Assembly: GCF_017639855.1 (NCBI RefSeq)
Contig: NZ_CP072115.1
Location: 496,001-560,000, forward strand
From: Streptococcus sp. zg-86
GTDB lineage: Bacteria > Bacillota > Bacilli > Lactobacillales > Streptococcaceae
Reading direction: 5' to 3'
DNA: 64,000 nucleotides
Shown piece by piece: positions 35,337-42,077 of the stretch. Each line of letters opens with the position of its first letter. Within the stretch, counting starts at the first letter, position 1. Under the pieces are notes generated by a model. It was given only the letters and a program-made list of their open reading frames with translations, was not told where the DNA came from and did no database searches. The position numbers were made by a program, and so were the translations under genes.

Positions 35337-36905
35337 ATGAAATTTAATGAATTACAGTTATCTGCTGACTTGCTAGCAGAAATTGAAACAGCAGGGTTTG
35401 TGGAAGCCAGCCCCATTCAAGAGAAGACCATTCCCCTTGCCCTTGAGGGAAGAGATGTTATTGGTCAAGCACAGACAGGAACAGGAAAAACAGCTGCCTT
35501 TGGTTTGCCAACTCTTGAAAAAATTCGCACAGATGAGCAGATTGTGCAAGCCTTAGTGATTGCACCAACGCGCGAATTAGCAGTTCAAAGTCAGGAAGAG
35601 CTCTTCCGTTTTGGACGAGGTAAGGGGGTCAAAGTACGCTCAGTCTACGGTGGTTCGAGTATTGAAAAACAAATCAAGGCACTGAAAACAGGTGCGCACA
35701 TCGTAGTTGGAACGCCAGGTCGTCTTCTTGATTTAATTAAACGCAAGGCCTTGAAACTCAATCATGTGGAAACCCTTATCCTTGATGAAGCAGATGAAAT
35801 GCTAAATATGGGCTTCTTGGAAGATATTGAATCTATTATTTCTCGTGTTCCAGAAGAGCGCCAGACCCTTCTCTTTTCAGCGACTATGCCAGCTCCGATT
35901 AAGCGGATTGGCGTTCAATTTATGAAAAATCCTGAACATATTCAGATTGAAGCCAAAGAATTGACCACGGAATTAGTGGATCAATACTATGTTCGTGTTA
36001 AAGAGCAGGAAAAATTTGATACCATGACTCGTCTCATGGATGTCGATCAGCCAGAATTGTCGATTGTATTTGGTCGGACCAAGCGGCGTGTGGATGAATT
36101 GACCCGTGGATTGAAAATCAGAGGTTTTCGTGCAGAAGGAATTCATGGCGACTTGGATCAAAGCAAGCGGCTCCGCGTTCTGCGTGATTTCAAAACGGGC
36201 GGTCTTGATGTCCTTGTTGCAACGGATGTTGCAGCCCGTGGTCTAGATATTTCAGGCGTGACGCATGTCTATAACTATGATATTCCGCAGGATCCAGAAA
36301 GCTATGTTCACCGTATCGGCCGGACAGGTCGTGCAGGAAAATCTGGTCAATCCATTACCTTTGTATCGCCAAATGAAATGGGCTATCTCAAGATTATTGA
36401 AGATTTGACTAAAAAACGCATGACAGGCATGAAACCTGCAACAGCAGAAGAGGCCTTTCAGGCTAAGAAAAAGATTGCGCTTAAGAAAATCGAACGTGAT
36501 TTTGCTAATGAAAGTATCCGCAAAAACTTTGATAAATTTGGGAAAGATGCAATCAAATTAGCTAGCGAATTTTCACCAGAAGAATTGGCTATGTACATCT
36601 TGAGCTTGACAGTACAAGATCCTGAATCCATGCCAGAAGTAGAAATTGCGCGTGAAAAACCATTACCATTTAAGTATGTCCCAGGTGATAAGGGCGGAGG
36701 ACGAGGCAAGTCGTCTGGTAAAGGTGGCAGATCTTCAAACAACCGCCGTGGAGATGACCGTCGTAATGGTGGCCGCCGAGATTATAAAGAAAAACGCCGT
36801 TCTAATGACCGTGACCGCTTTGGAAAAGACAATAAAAAACCACGCAAACGCATCTCCAGCGAGAAAAAAACAGGATTCGTCATCCGCAATAAGGGAGATA
36901 AATAA
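35337..36905 (+). CDS. cshA: DEAD-box RNA helicase CshA
   Basis: ATP-dependent RNA helicase linked to the degradosome and cold adaptation. The 522-residue protein has the Q motif (ASPIQEKTIP), I AQTGTGKT, Ia PTRELAVQ, II DEADEM, III SAT, IV-V (VATDVAARGLDISGV) and VI HRIGRTGRAG. The C-terminal 80 residues are Gly/Arg/Lys-rich and disordered, as in CshA. The ribosome site is AAGAAGG. A 96-bp tandem repeat array starts right after the stop. Confidence 0.96.
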   Translation: MKFNELQLSADLLAEIETAGFVEASPIQEKTIPLALEGRDVIGQAQTGTGKTAAFGLPTLEKIRTDEQIVQALVIAPTRELAVQSQEELFRFGRGKGVKVRSVYGGSSIEKQIKALKTGAHIVVGTPGRLLDLIKRKALKLNHVETLILDEADEMLNMGFLEDIESIISRVPEERQTLLFSATMPAPIKRIGVQFMKNPEHIQIEAKELTTELVDQYYVRVKEQEKFDTMTRLMDVDQPELSIVFGRTKRRVDELTRGLKIRGFRAEGIHGDLDQSKRLRVLRDFKTGGLDVLVATDVAARGLDISGVTHVYNYDIPQDPESYVHRIGRTGRAGKSGQSITFVSPNEMGYLKIIEDLTKKRMTGMKPATAEEAFQAKKKIALKKIERDFANESIRKNFDKFGKDAIKLASEFSPEELAMYILSLTVQDPESMPEVEIAREKPLPFKYVPGDKGGGRGKSSGKGGRSSNNRRGDDRRNGGRRDYKEKRRSNDRDRFGKDNKKPRKRISSEKKTGFVIRNKGDK

Positions 36906-36906
36906 A

Positions 36907-37215
36907 CTGGTCCAGTGGACCAGTTTATCTTAACAAATTAGTGGATTATTTTAGCCCAAGCCCAGAAATTCTAAAGCGAGGTTCATCTAGCGGATTTCTT
37001 TAGCTGTCCAGTGGACCAGTTTATCTTAACCAATTAGTGGATTATTTTAGCCCAAGCCCAGAAATTCTAAAGCGAGGTTCATCTAGCGGATTTCTTTAGC
37101 TGTCCAGTGGACCAGTTTATCTTAACAAATCAGTGGATTATTTTAGCCCGAGCCCAGAAATTCTAAAGCGAGGTTCATCCAGTGGATTTCGCCAGCTGTT
37201 GATGTGACCAGTTTA
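36907..37215. repeat. 96-bp tandem repeat array downstream of cshA
   Basis: The marker TCCAGTGGAC occurs at 36911, 37007 and 37103, exactly 96 bp apart, and a degenerate fourth unit begins near 37198. Units 1 and 2 are almost identical. Each starts with a hairpin; the first is the perfect ACTGGTCCA-G-TGGACCAGT, which may serve as the cshA terminator. No coding frame runs through the array. Confidence 0.9.
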
Positions 37216-37317
37216 TCTACAATTAGTAGTTAATCTTCAACTGACGCAGCTAGTTTCTCTGAAATTGAATTCTTATCTTGACTGCACTTAATCGCCTTAT
37301 CAAATAGATAGTGACGC

Positions 37318-37350
37318 AAGTCCCAGCTAAAAATAGTTGGGACTTTTTTT
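37318..37350 (+). terminator. Rho-independent terminator
   Basis: AAGTCCCA at 37318-37325 pairs with TGGGACTT at 37338-37345, followed by TTTTTTT. Confidence 0.85.
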
Positions 37351-37382
37351 ATATTCTATTTCGATTTTTTTCTAAATAACTC

Positions 37383-37441
37383 TTGACAATACACTGCAAA
37401 AGGAGTAACATTCTATTTAGAAATATTTCTAAATAGAATGT
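37383..37441 (+). promoter_or_regulatory. Promoter and perfect 34-bp palindromic operator of the SdpR-like repressor
   Basis: TTGACA (37383-37388) and TAACAT (37406-37411) are 17 bp apart. The interval 37408-37441 is a perfect 34-bp palindrome centred on AAATATTT, with half-site ACATTCTATTTAG. It overlaps the -10 and the transcription start, the position of an autorepressor site. A weaker related sequence lies at about 37354-37376. Confidence 0.85.
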
Positions 37442-37454
37442 GAAAGGAGACAAC

Positions 37455-37733
37455 ATGGGCTTATCAGAAACCTTAAAGGCGATTTCGGCCCCCATTCGGA
37501 GGCAGATTTTAGATAGCTTGAAGTTGGGCCCCAAATCTGCGGGTGAGATTGTAGAACTCTTTCACTTGAGTGGCGCAACAGTCTCGCATCATCTATCCGT
37601 CTTGAAAAAGGCAGGCTTAATTTTAGAAGAAAAGCAGAAAAATTTTATTTATTATCGGCTGAATTACACCATATTTGAAGAAGTGCTAGTTTGGATTGCT
37701 AGCTTTGGAGGAGAAACAGATGAAAAAAATTGA
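37455..37733 (+). CDS. ArsR-family autorepressor (SdpR-like)
   Basis: A 92-residue winged-helix repressor: APIRRQILDSLKLGPKSAGEIVELFHLSGATVSHHLSVLKKAGLI is the DNA-binding core, without metal-binding cysteines. It matches autorepressors that pair with SdpI-type proteins. ATG 37455 follows AAAGGAGAC. It overlaps the SdpI-like gene by 14 bases, and the 34-bp palindrome at its promoter is its probable operator. Confidence 0.9.
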   Translation: MGLSETLKAISAPIRRQILDSLKLGPKSAGEIVELFHLSGATVSHHLSVLKKAGLILEEKQKNFIYYRLNYTIFEEVLVWIASFGGETDEKN

Positions 37734-38319
37734 TTGGAAAATGCTCGTTGTGACAAGCTCTCTTTTCTTGATACCATTGGTTCTTGTCTCCCTTTACTAT
37801 GGACAACTACCAGCTGTACTTCATACTCATTTTGGAGCGGATAACGTTGCAAATCAAACAAGTAGCAAATGGATGTCGTTGATTTTTATACCTTTACTAG
37901 CCTTTCTCTTTCATGTTTTCTTGTGCATCGCTCTTGATGTCACTAAAAATGGTCAGGTTCCTGTTGTTAAGGTAGGGAAATGGATGATGCCCATTCTAAC
38001 TATCCTTGTAATGGTGACGATTTTGTGGTACAATCTAGGCAATCAGGTAGATATTCGCCGCCTAGTCGTCGCTTTCTTAGCAGGAGTATATCTGATTATG
38101 GGGAATTACATGCCAAAAGATGTACCTGGTATGACAGCTCCTCAATCTTTGGTAGATCGTAAAAGAGCAGCCTATCTATTTATAGGAGGCGCAGTCGCTC
38201 TTCTCCTTAGTCTATTTTTTGAACCAATTGTCTCCTTCATTGTTGGCTTGCTGTTTACAGCCGTAATCATAATCTGGAGTATTCGTGTTGGAGTAAAAGG
38301 TTATCGTAATTGTCAGTAA
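37720..38319 (+). CDS. SdpI/YhfL-family (DUF1648) membrane immunity-type protein
   Basis: A 199-residue membrane protein with about six helices. The DUF1648-like N-terminus (VLVSLYYGQLPAVLHTHFGADN) and the SdpI-like C-terminal region (MGNYMPKDVPG, then RKRAAYLFIGGAVALLLS) identify it. In B. subtilis SdpI protects against the SdpC toxin and sequesters SdpR at the membrane. No sdpC-like toxin gene is nearby, so this may be an orphan immunity or envelope-stress module. ATG 37720 follows GGAGGAG. Confidence 0.85.
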   Translation: MKKIDWKMLVVTSSLFLIPLVLVSLYYGQLPAVLHTHFGADNVANQTSSKWMSLIFIPLLAFLFHVFLCIALDVTKNGQVPVVKVGKWMMPILTILVMVTILWYNLGNQVDIRRLVVAFLAGVYLIMGNYMPKDVPGMTAPQSLVDRKRAAYLFIGGAVALLLSLFFEPIVSFIVGLLFTAVIIIWSIRVGVKGYRNCQ

Positions 38320-38464
38320 ATAGGTATAAATCAAGAGGTACAAAAAACTATAGATAATCTATAGTTTCTCTCCTTAAGATGTAAAATACACGGAAGCTAT
38401 TGACCCTATAATCTTTGTTTTTTATAATAAAAGGCATAATCTATTAACATAAGGAGAAGATATA

Positions 38465-38983
38465 GTGGTTATTAGCATTGTTGTCGTTGTATTTTTATTA
38501 CGACTATGGTTTTTAAAGATTTCTGTTCAGCATGAACGAATGATTTTGAAGAATGGTGGAAGAGAATATGGAGTTAAAAATACTAAATATTTAACTCTTC
38601 TACATATTTTATTTTATCTTTTTAGTATCATAATGGCTTTTGTCCAACATATCCGTTTAGATTTTATTGGGATAATCGGGATTGGCTTACTTGTATTTTC
38701 CATGTGTATGTTGTATCTTGTACAGTCTATCTTGGGAGAGATTTGGACAGTGAAGTTAATGATTGCTAAGGGACATACTTATAATGACCACATGCTCTTT
38801 CGCATCATCAAACACCCTAATTACTATCTGAATATTATTCCGGAACTAGTCGGTCTAACCCTCCTATGTCACTCATGGCTAACAGCACTATTTCTTGCAC
38901 CTTTTTATACTCTTACTTTGTGGCGTCGAATTAGAGAGGAAGAAGAGTTGCTAGAGACGATTATTTTGTCAAATGGTTCGTAG
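38465..38983 (+). CDS. Isoprenylcysteine carboxyl methyltransferase-family membrane protein
   Basis: A 172-residue membrane protein with four to five helices. The C-terminal HPNYYLNIIPEL and RIREEEELL segments are the SAM/substrate-binding signature of the ICMT/phospholipid methyltransferase superfamily (YpbQ-like). Bacterial members methylate lipids or polyketides; the substrate is unknown. Translation starts at GTG 38465 after AAGGAGAAG. An AT-rich hairpin at about 38345-38367 separates it from the SdpI gene. Confidence 0.75.
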   Translation: MVISIVVVVFLLRLWFLKISVQHERMILKNGGREYGVKNTKYLTLLHILFYLFSIIMAFVQHIRLDFIGIIGIGLLVFSMCMLYLVQSILGEIWTVKLMIAKGHTYNDHMLFRIIKHPNYYLNIIPELVGLTLLCHSWLTALFLAPFYTLTLWRRIREEEELLETIILSNGS

Positions 38984-39041
38984 TCTCGTAGGATAGTAAG
39001 CAATAAATGGCTATTATATACCAGTAAATAAGGAGGTTCCT

Positions 39042-39080
39042 ATGGGTATCAGGAATTTGGATACAGCATTTTCTTTCTAA
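39042..39080 (+). CDS. Very short ORF with a strong ribosome site
   Basis: AAGGAGG lies 6 bases before ATG 39042, which opens a 12-codon frame (MGIRNLDTAFSF). It sits just upstream of the GNAT gene, so it could be a leader peptide, or the remnant 5' end of a lost gene. Confidence 0.3.
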   Translation: MGIRNLDTAFSF

Positions 39081-39104
39081 AATCATATAAAAGAAAAGGA
39101 GAAG

Positions 39105-39515
39105 ATGATGATTACCTATGTGAAACAAGCAAAATTAGACATGTCATCCGTTCTTGAGCTTTACAGAGCAGTTGAATGGACTAATTATACAAATCAACCT
39201 CAGATGTTAGAACAGGCCTTAGCAAACAGCCTACTAGTTATTGCAGTCTTTGATCAAGAAAAGCTCGTAGGCTTGTTACGAGCTGTGGGAGATGCTGCTT
39301 CCATTCTCTTTGTGCAAGATATTCTAGTCTTACCAGACTATCAACGAAGGGGTATTGGACGAAGGCTGATGGAAATGCTTTTAGCCAGCTATCCTGATAT
39401 TTACCAACTGCATCTCTTGACAGGCAGAGAAGAAAAGACAATGGCTTTCTACGAATCCTTAGGATTTAAGGCAGTAGATGAGCTAGACTGCGTTGCCTAT
39501 ACTTATTTGAGATGA
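39105..39515 (+). CDS. GNAT-family N-acetyltransferase
   Basis: A 136-residue acetyltransferase. The acetyl-CoA binding motif is in VLPDYQRRGIGRRLMEML (about residues 80-97) and the C-terminal strand-helix is AFYESLGFKAVDE. The acceptor is unknown. AAAGGAGAAG precedes ATG 39105. A convergent terminator lies just after the stop. Confidence 0.9.
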   Translation: MMITYVKQAKLDMSSVLELYRAVEWTNYTNQPQMLEQALANSLLVIAVFDQEKLVGLLRAVGDAASILFVQDILVLPDYQRRGIGRRLMEMLLASYPDIYQLHLLTGREEKTMAFYESLGFKAVDELDCVAYTYLR

Positions 39516-39521
39516 TAAAAA

Positions 39522-39554
39522 TGCCTCACTCTTTTTTAGGAGTGAGGTTTTCTG
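39522..39554. terminator. Terminator between convergent genes
   Basis: CCTCACTC pairs with GAGTGAGG around TTTTTTAG, followed by TTTTC on the plus strand. The stem overlaps the last codons of the GIY-YIG gene. Confidence 0.75.
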
Positions 39555-39798
39555 CAATATAATCCAATTTTTGCTGGCGTGTCTTGCGTTTGAAGAAACT
39601 TTCTGCTGACATGGCGCTTGATTTATCGGGAAAGGTTTCCTGATAGAGTAGTTTAACAGGTCTGCGGTTGCGGGTGTACTTGGCACCTTTACCACTGTTG
39701 TGGGTTGCAATCCGCTTGTCAATATCAGTTGTATAGCCGGTGTAAAGGCTATTATCCGCACATATGACCACGTACATATAATGTTTAGCCTTTGCCAA
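39526..39798 (-). CDS. GIY-YIG nuclease domain protein (YhbQ/YazA-like)
   Basis: A 90-residue protein made of one GIY-YIG domain: YMYVVICADNSLYTGYT, then KRIATHNSGKGAKYTRNRRPV, the basic FFKRKTRQQK and the final E. This is the UPF0213 family, small nucleases of unclear role. I choose TTG 39798 because GAGGAG lies 8 bases upstream; this overlaps the end of trmN6 by 14 bases. The two form an operon, as in many Firmicutes. Confidence 0.88.
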   Translation of the reverse strand: MAKAKHYMYVVICADNSLYTGYTTDIDKRIATHNSGKGAKYTRNRRPVKLLYQETFPDKSSAMSAESFFKRKTRQQKLDYIAENLTPKKE

Positions 39799-40534
39799 AA
39801 TAGATCTCCTCAATTTCTGCCGTATAGCGACCGTCTTCCTCATGAACAATTAAGGGTGGCAGGATTTTTAACCCCTCTAACGAACCATCTTTAATGGCCT
39901 CAACCAGCAGCATGTTGGCGTCCTTACCTACCTTGGGATGGATAAACTGAATCCGTTTGGGAGCTAGATGATAGGCTTTCATAGTATCAATAATTTCAAG
40001 GAAACGCTCTGGTCGGTGCACCATAGCTAATCGTCCATTTGATTTGAGGGCATGGCGACTCACCGCACAAATTTCTTCAAGGTTGGTCGTGATTTCATGT
40101 CTAGCTAATAGGTAATGTTCGCTCGCTTTCAGATTAGGCTGTTGTTCGACCTTAAAATAAGGCGGATTGCAAAGAATTAAATCGACCTGCGAACGTGGGA
40201 CATGATTGAGCAGGTGCTTGAGATCATCGTGAATCATCTCGACCTGATCTTCTAGCTGATTGAGCGCAATCGAGCGCTTCGCCATATCTGCCAATCGTTC
40301 TTGGATTTCAATTAGAGTAATTTTTGCCTTGGTCTGAGTTGATGCAAAGAGTCCGACAGCACCATTTCCGCTACACAAATCAACAATTAGTCCTTTTTTA
40401 GGGAGTTTTGGAAAACGTGACAAAAGAACACTATCAATCGAATAGCTAAAAACTTCCTTATTTTGAATAATTTTAACATCTGTGGAGAACAGTTGATCAA
40501 TGCGTTCTCCAGCTTGCAAAGTGTGTTTTACCAT
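39785..40534 (-). CDS. tRNA1(Val) (adenine37-N6)-methyltransferase TrmN6-like
   Basis: A 249-residue class I SAM methyltransferase. The SAM-binding motif is IVDLCSGNGAVGLF and the catalytic N6-adenine motif is NPPY (LILCNPPYFK). It matches the TrmN6/YabB family that modifies tRNA. The start chosen, ATG 40534, has no ribosome site but lies 6 bases after a TATAAT, so the transcript may be leaderless; an in-frame start at 40558 would include the promoter in the coding sequence. Confidence 0.9.
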   Translation of the reverse strand: MVKHTLQAGERIDQLFSTDVKIIQNKEVFSYSIDSVLLSRFPKLPKKGLIVDLCSGNGAVGLFASTQTKAKITLIEIQERLADMAKRSIALNQLEDQVEMIHDDLKHLLNHVPRSQVDLILCNPPYFKVEQQPNLKASEHYLLARHEITTNLEEICAVSRHALKSNGRLAMVHRPERFLEIIDTMKAYHLAPKRIQFIHPKVGKDANMLLVEAIKDGSLEGLKILPPLIVHEEDGRYTAEIEEIYFGKG

Positions 40535-40540
40535 AAAACT

Positions 40541-40549
40541 ATTATAGCA
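40541..40549 (-). promoter_or_regulatory. Extended -10 promoter giving a probably leaderless trmN6 mRNA
   Basis: On the minus strand TGC-TATAAT ends 6 bases before ATG 40534, so transcription should start at or within a few bases of the start codon. No clear -35 is needed with an extended -10. Confidence 0.5.
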
Positions 40550-40629
40550 CATTGTCACAGCGGATGAAAAATCTTTTCAGGTCTTCAAAATATGGTATAA
40601 TAAAAGAGAAATCAGCAAAGGAGAGTACA

Positions 40630-41376
40630 ATGTTTTATTCCTACTTACGCAGTTTGTTAGTCTTTTTGTTGTGGGCTGTCAATGGCAATATTCATTATCA
40701 TGATCGTGAGAAAATCTTGCCCCAAGATGAAAATTATATCTTGGTAGCGCCTCATCGAACCTTCTGGGATCCAGTCTTTTTAGGCTATGCTTCAGCTCCC
40801 AAACAATTTATTTTTATGGCAAAAAAAGAATTGTTCAAGGATCGTGGATTTGGCTGGTGGATTAGCAAATGCGGTGCCTTTCCTATTGATCGTGAAAACC
40901 CAGGTACAGCAGCGATTAAATATCCTGTCAAGATGTTGAAAAAAAGCAATCGTTCCTTGGTCATGTTCCCTTCTGGAACCCGTCATTCTACCAAATTAAA
41001 AGGGGGCGTTGCTGTCATTGCGAAGACAGCGAAAGTTAAAATTATGCCTGCCACCTATATTGGACCAATGACCGTGAAAAATCTTTTATTAGGGGATCGC
41101 ATTGACGTTGCTTTTGGTAATCCGATTGATATTTCGGATGTGAAACGCCTTGACGATGCAGGAATTGCAGAAGTCACTCATCGTATTGAGTCAGAATTTA
41201 ATCGCTTGGATGCCCTCGCACGTGCTGCCCAGACAGGCAAGAAACGCTTGGGCTACTGGACTTTTATCTATCGTATTCCAGTATTGATTCTAGTAGCAGT
41301 GGTTCTAGGTTTGACCTATCTCTTTAGCTACCTTGCCAGTTTTGTTTGGCAGCCAGCTACCAATTTGGATGCATAA
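40630..41376 (+). CDS. plsC: 1-acyl-sn-glycerol-3-phosphate acyltransferase
   Basis: Makes phosphatidic acid from lysophosphatidic acid at the membrane. The 248-residue protein has an N-terminal hydrophobic segment, the HX4D catalytic motif (His42 and Asp47 in HRTFWD), the GAFPIDRENPG and FPSGTRH substrate-binding motifs, and a C-terminal membrane helix. ATG 40630 follows AAAGGAGAG; the reading frame upstream of it is not coding. A TATAAT lies at about 40596. Confidence 0.95.
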   Translation: MFYSYLRSLLVFLLWAVNGNIHYHDREKILPQDENYILVAPHRTFWDPVFLGYASAPKQFIFMAKKELFKDRGFGWWISKCGAFPIDRENPGTAAIKYPVKMLKKSNRSLVMFPSGTRHSTKLKGGVAVIAKTAKVKIMPATYIGPMTVKNLLLGDRIDVAFGNPIDISDVKRLDDAGIAEVTHRIESEFNRLDALARAAQTGKKRLGYWTFIYRIPVLILVAVVLGLTYLFSYLASFVWQPATNLDA

Positions 41377-41382
41377 ACAACT

Positions 41383-41411
41383 AAAAAACTCGTTTCGAAC
41401 GAGTTTTTTTC
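41383..41411 (+). terminator. Terminator after plsC
   Basis: AAAAACTCG pairs with CGAGTTTTT, followed by TTTC. Confidence 0.85.
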
Positions 41412-41447
41412 ATCTCTTTTTGCGAATAAGTACGTGGAGGTAAGTAT

Positions 41448-42077
41448 ATGGTTGAAAAATGGATACAGATTCTACGTGACTATAAATGGCAAATTGTAGT
41501 GCCGTCTGGAATCATAGTAGCGATAGCGACTGTTTTTGTGATGGGACAAACAGCTCATACAGAAGAGCAAATTAGTTTAACGGAGTTAGCAACTAGTAGT
41601 GAGCAAGTTGTTGAACAGCCCTCTAGTTCCCACTCAGAATCGCAGCTTGTAGTAGATGTCAAGGGAGCGGTCAGAAAGCCGGGGATTTACCATTTGTCGA
41701 TAGGAAGTCGCATCCATGATGCTGTAGAAGCGGCAGGAGGCTTGGCAGAGACAGCCGATTCCAAGTCTATCAATTTGGCTCAGAAGTTAAGTGATGAGGG
41801 AGTCGTTTATGTAGCGACCAAGGAGGAAGCTATTTCGCTTATTCCTGCTTCTTCAGCAAACGGAGATAAGGGTGAAAAAGGAAGTCTCGTCAATCTGAAC
41901 ACTGCAACAGAAGCAGACCTGCAGACGATTTCAGGCATTGGTGCTAAGCGAGCTGCAGATATTATTGCCTATCGTGAGAGTAATGGTCCCTTTCAGTCGG
42001 TTGATGATTTGAAGAATGTTTCAGGAATAGGTGGCAAGAGATTGGAGATGATTCGTCCGTATGTCACAGTTGATTAG
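41448..42077 (+). CDS. comEA: Competence DNA receptor ComEA
   Basis: Membrane-anchored double-stranded DNA receptor for natural transformation. The 209-residue protein has an N-terminal membrane helix (about residues 17-35), an SLBB-type domain (VDVKGAVRKPGIYHL) and a C-terminal double helix-hairpin-helix (VNLNTATEADLQTISGIGAKRAADII, then VDDLKNVSGIGGKRLEMI). The 17-base overlap with comEC couples translation. I see no clear ComX box in the 70 bases upstream, but this needs a motif scan. Confidence 0.97.
   Translation: MVEKWIQILRDYKWQIVVPSGIIVAIATVFVMGQTAHTEEQISLTELATSSEQVVEQPSSSHSESQLVVDVKGAVRKPGIYHLSIGSRIHDAVEAAGGLAETADSKSINLAQKLSDEGVVYVATKEEAISLIPASSANGDKGEKGSLVNLNTATEADLQTISGIGAKRAADIIAYRESNGPFQSVDDLKNVSGIGGKRLEMIRPYVTVD

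Noticed and set aside
36907..37215. Tandem array considered as a CRISPR
   Set aside because: Units are 96 bp and contiguous, without short repeats and unique spacers, and there are no cas genes.
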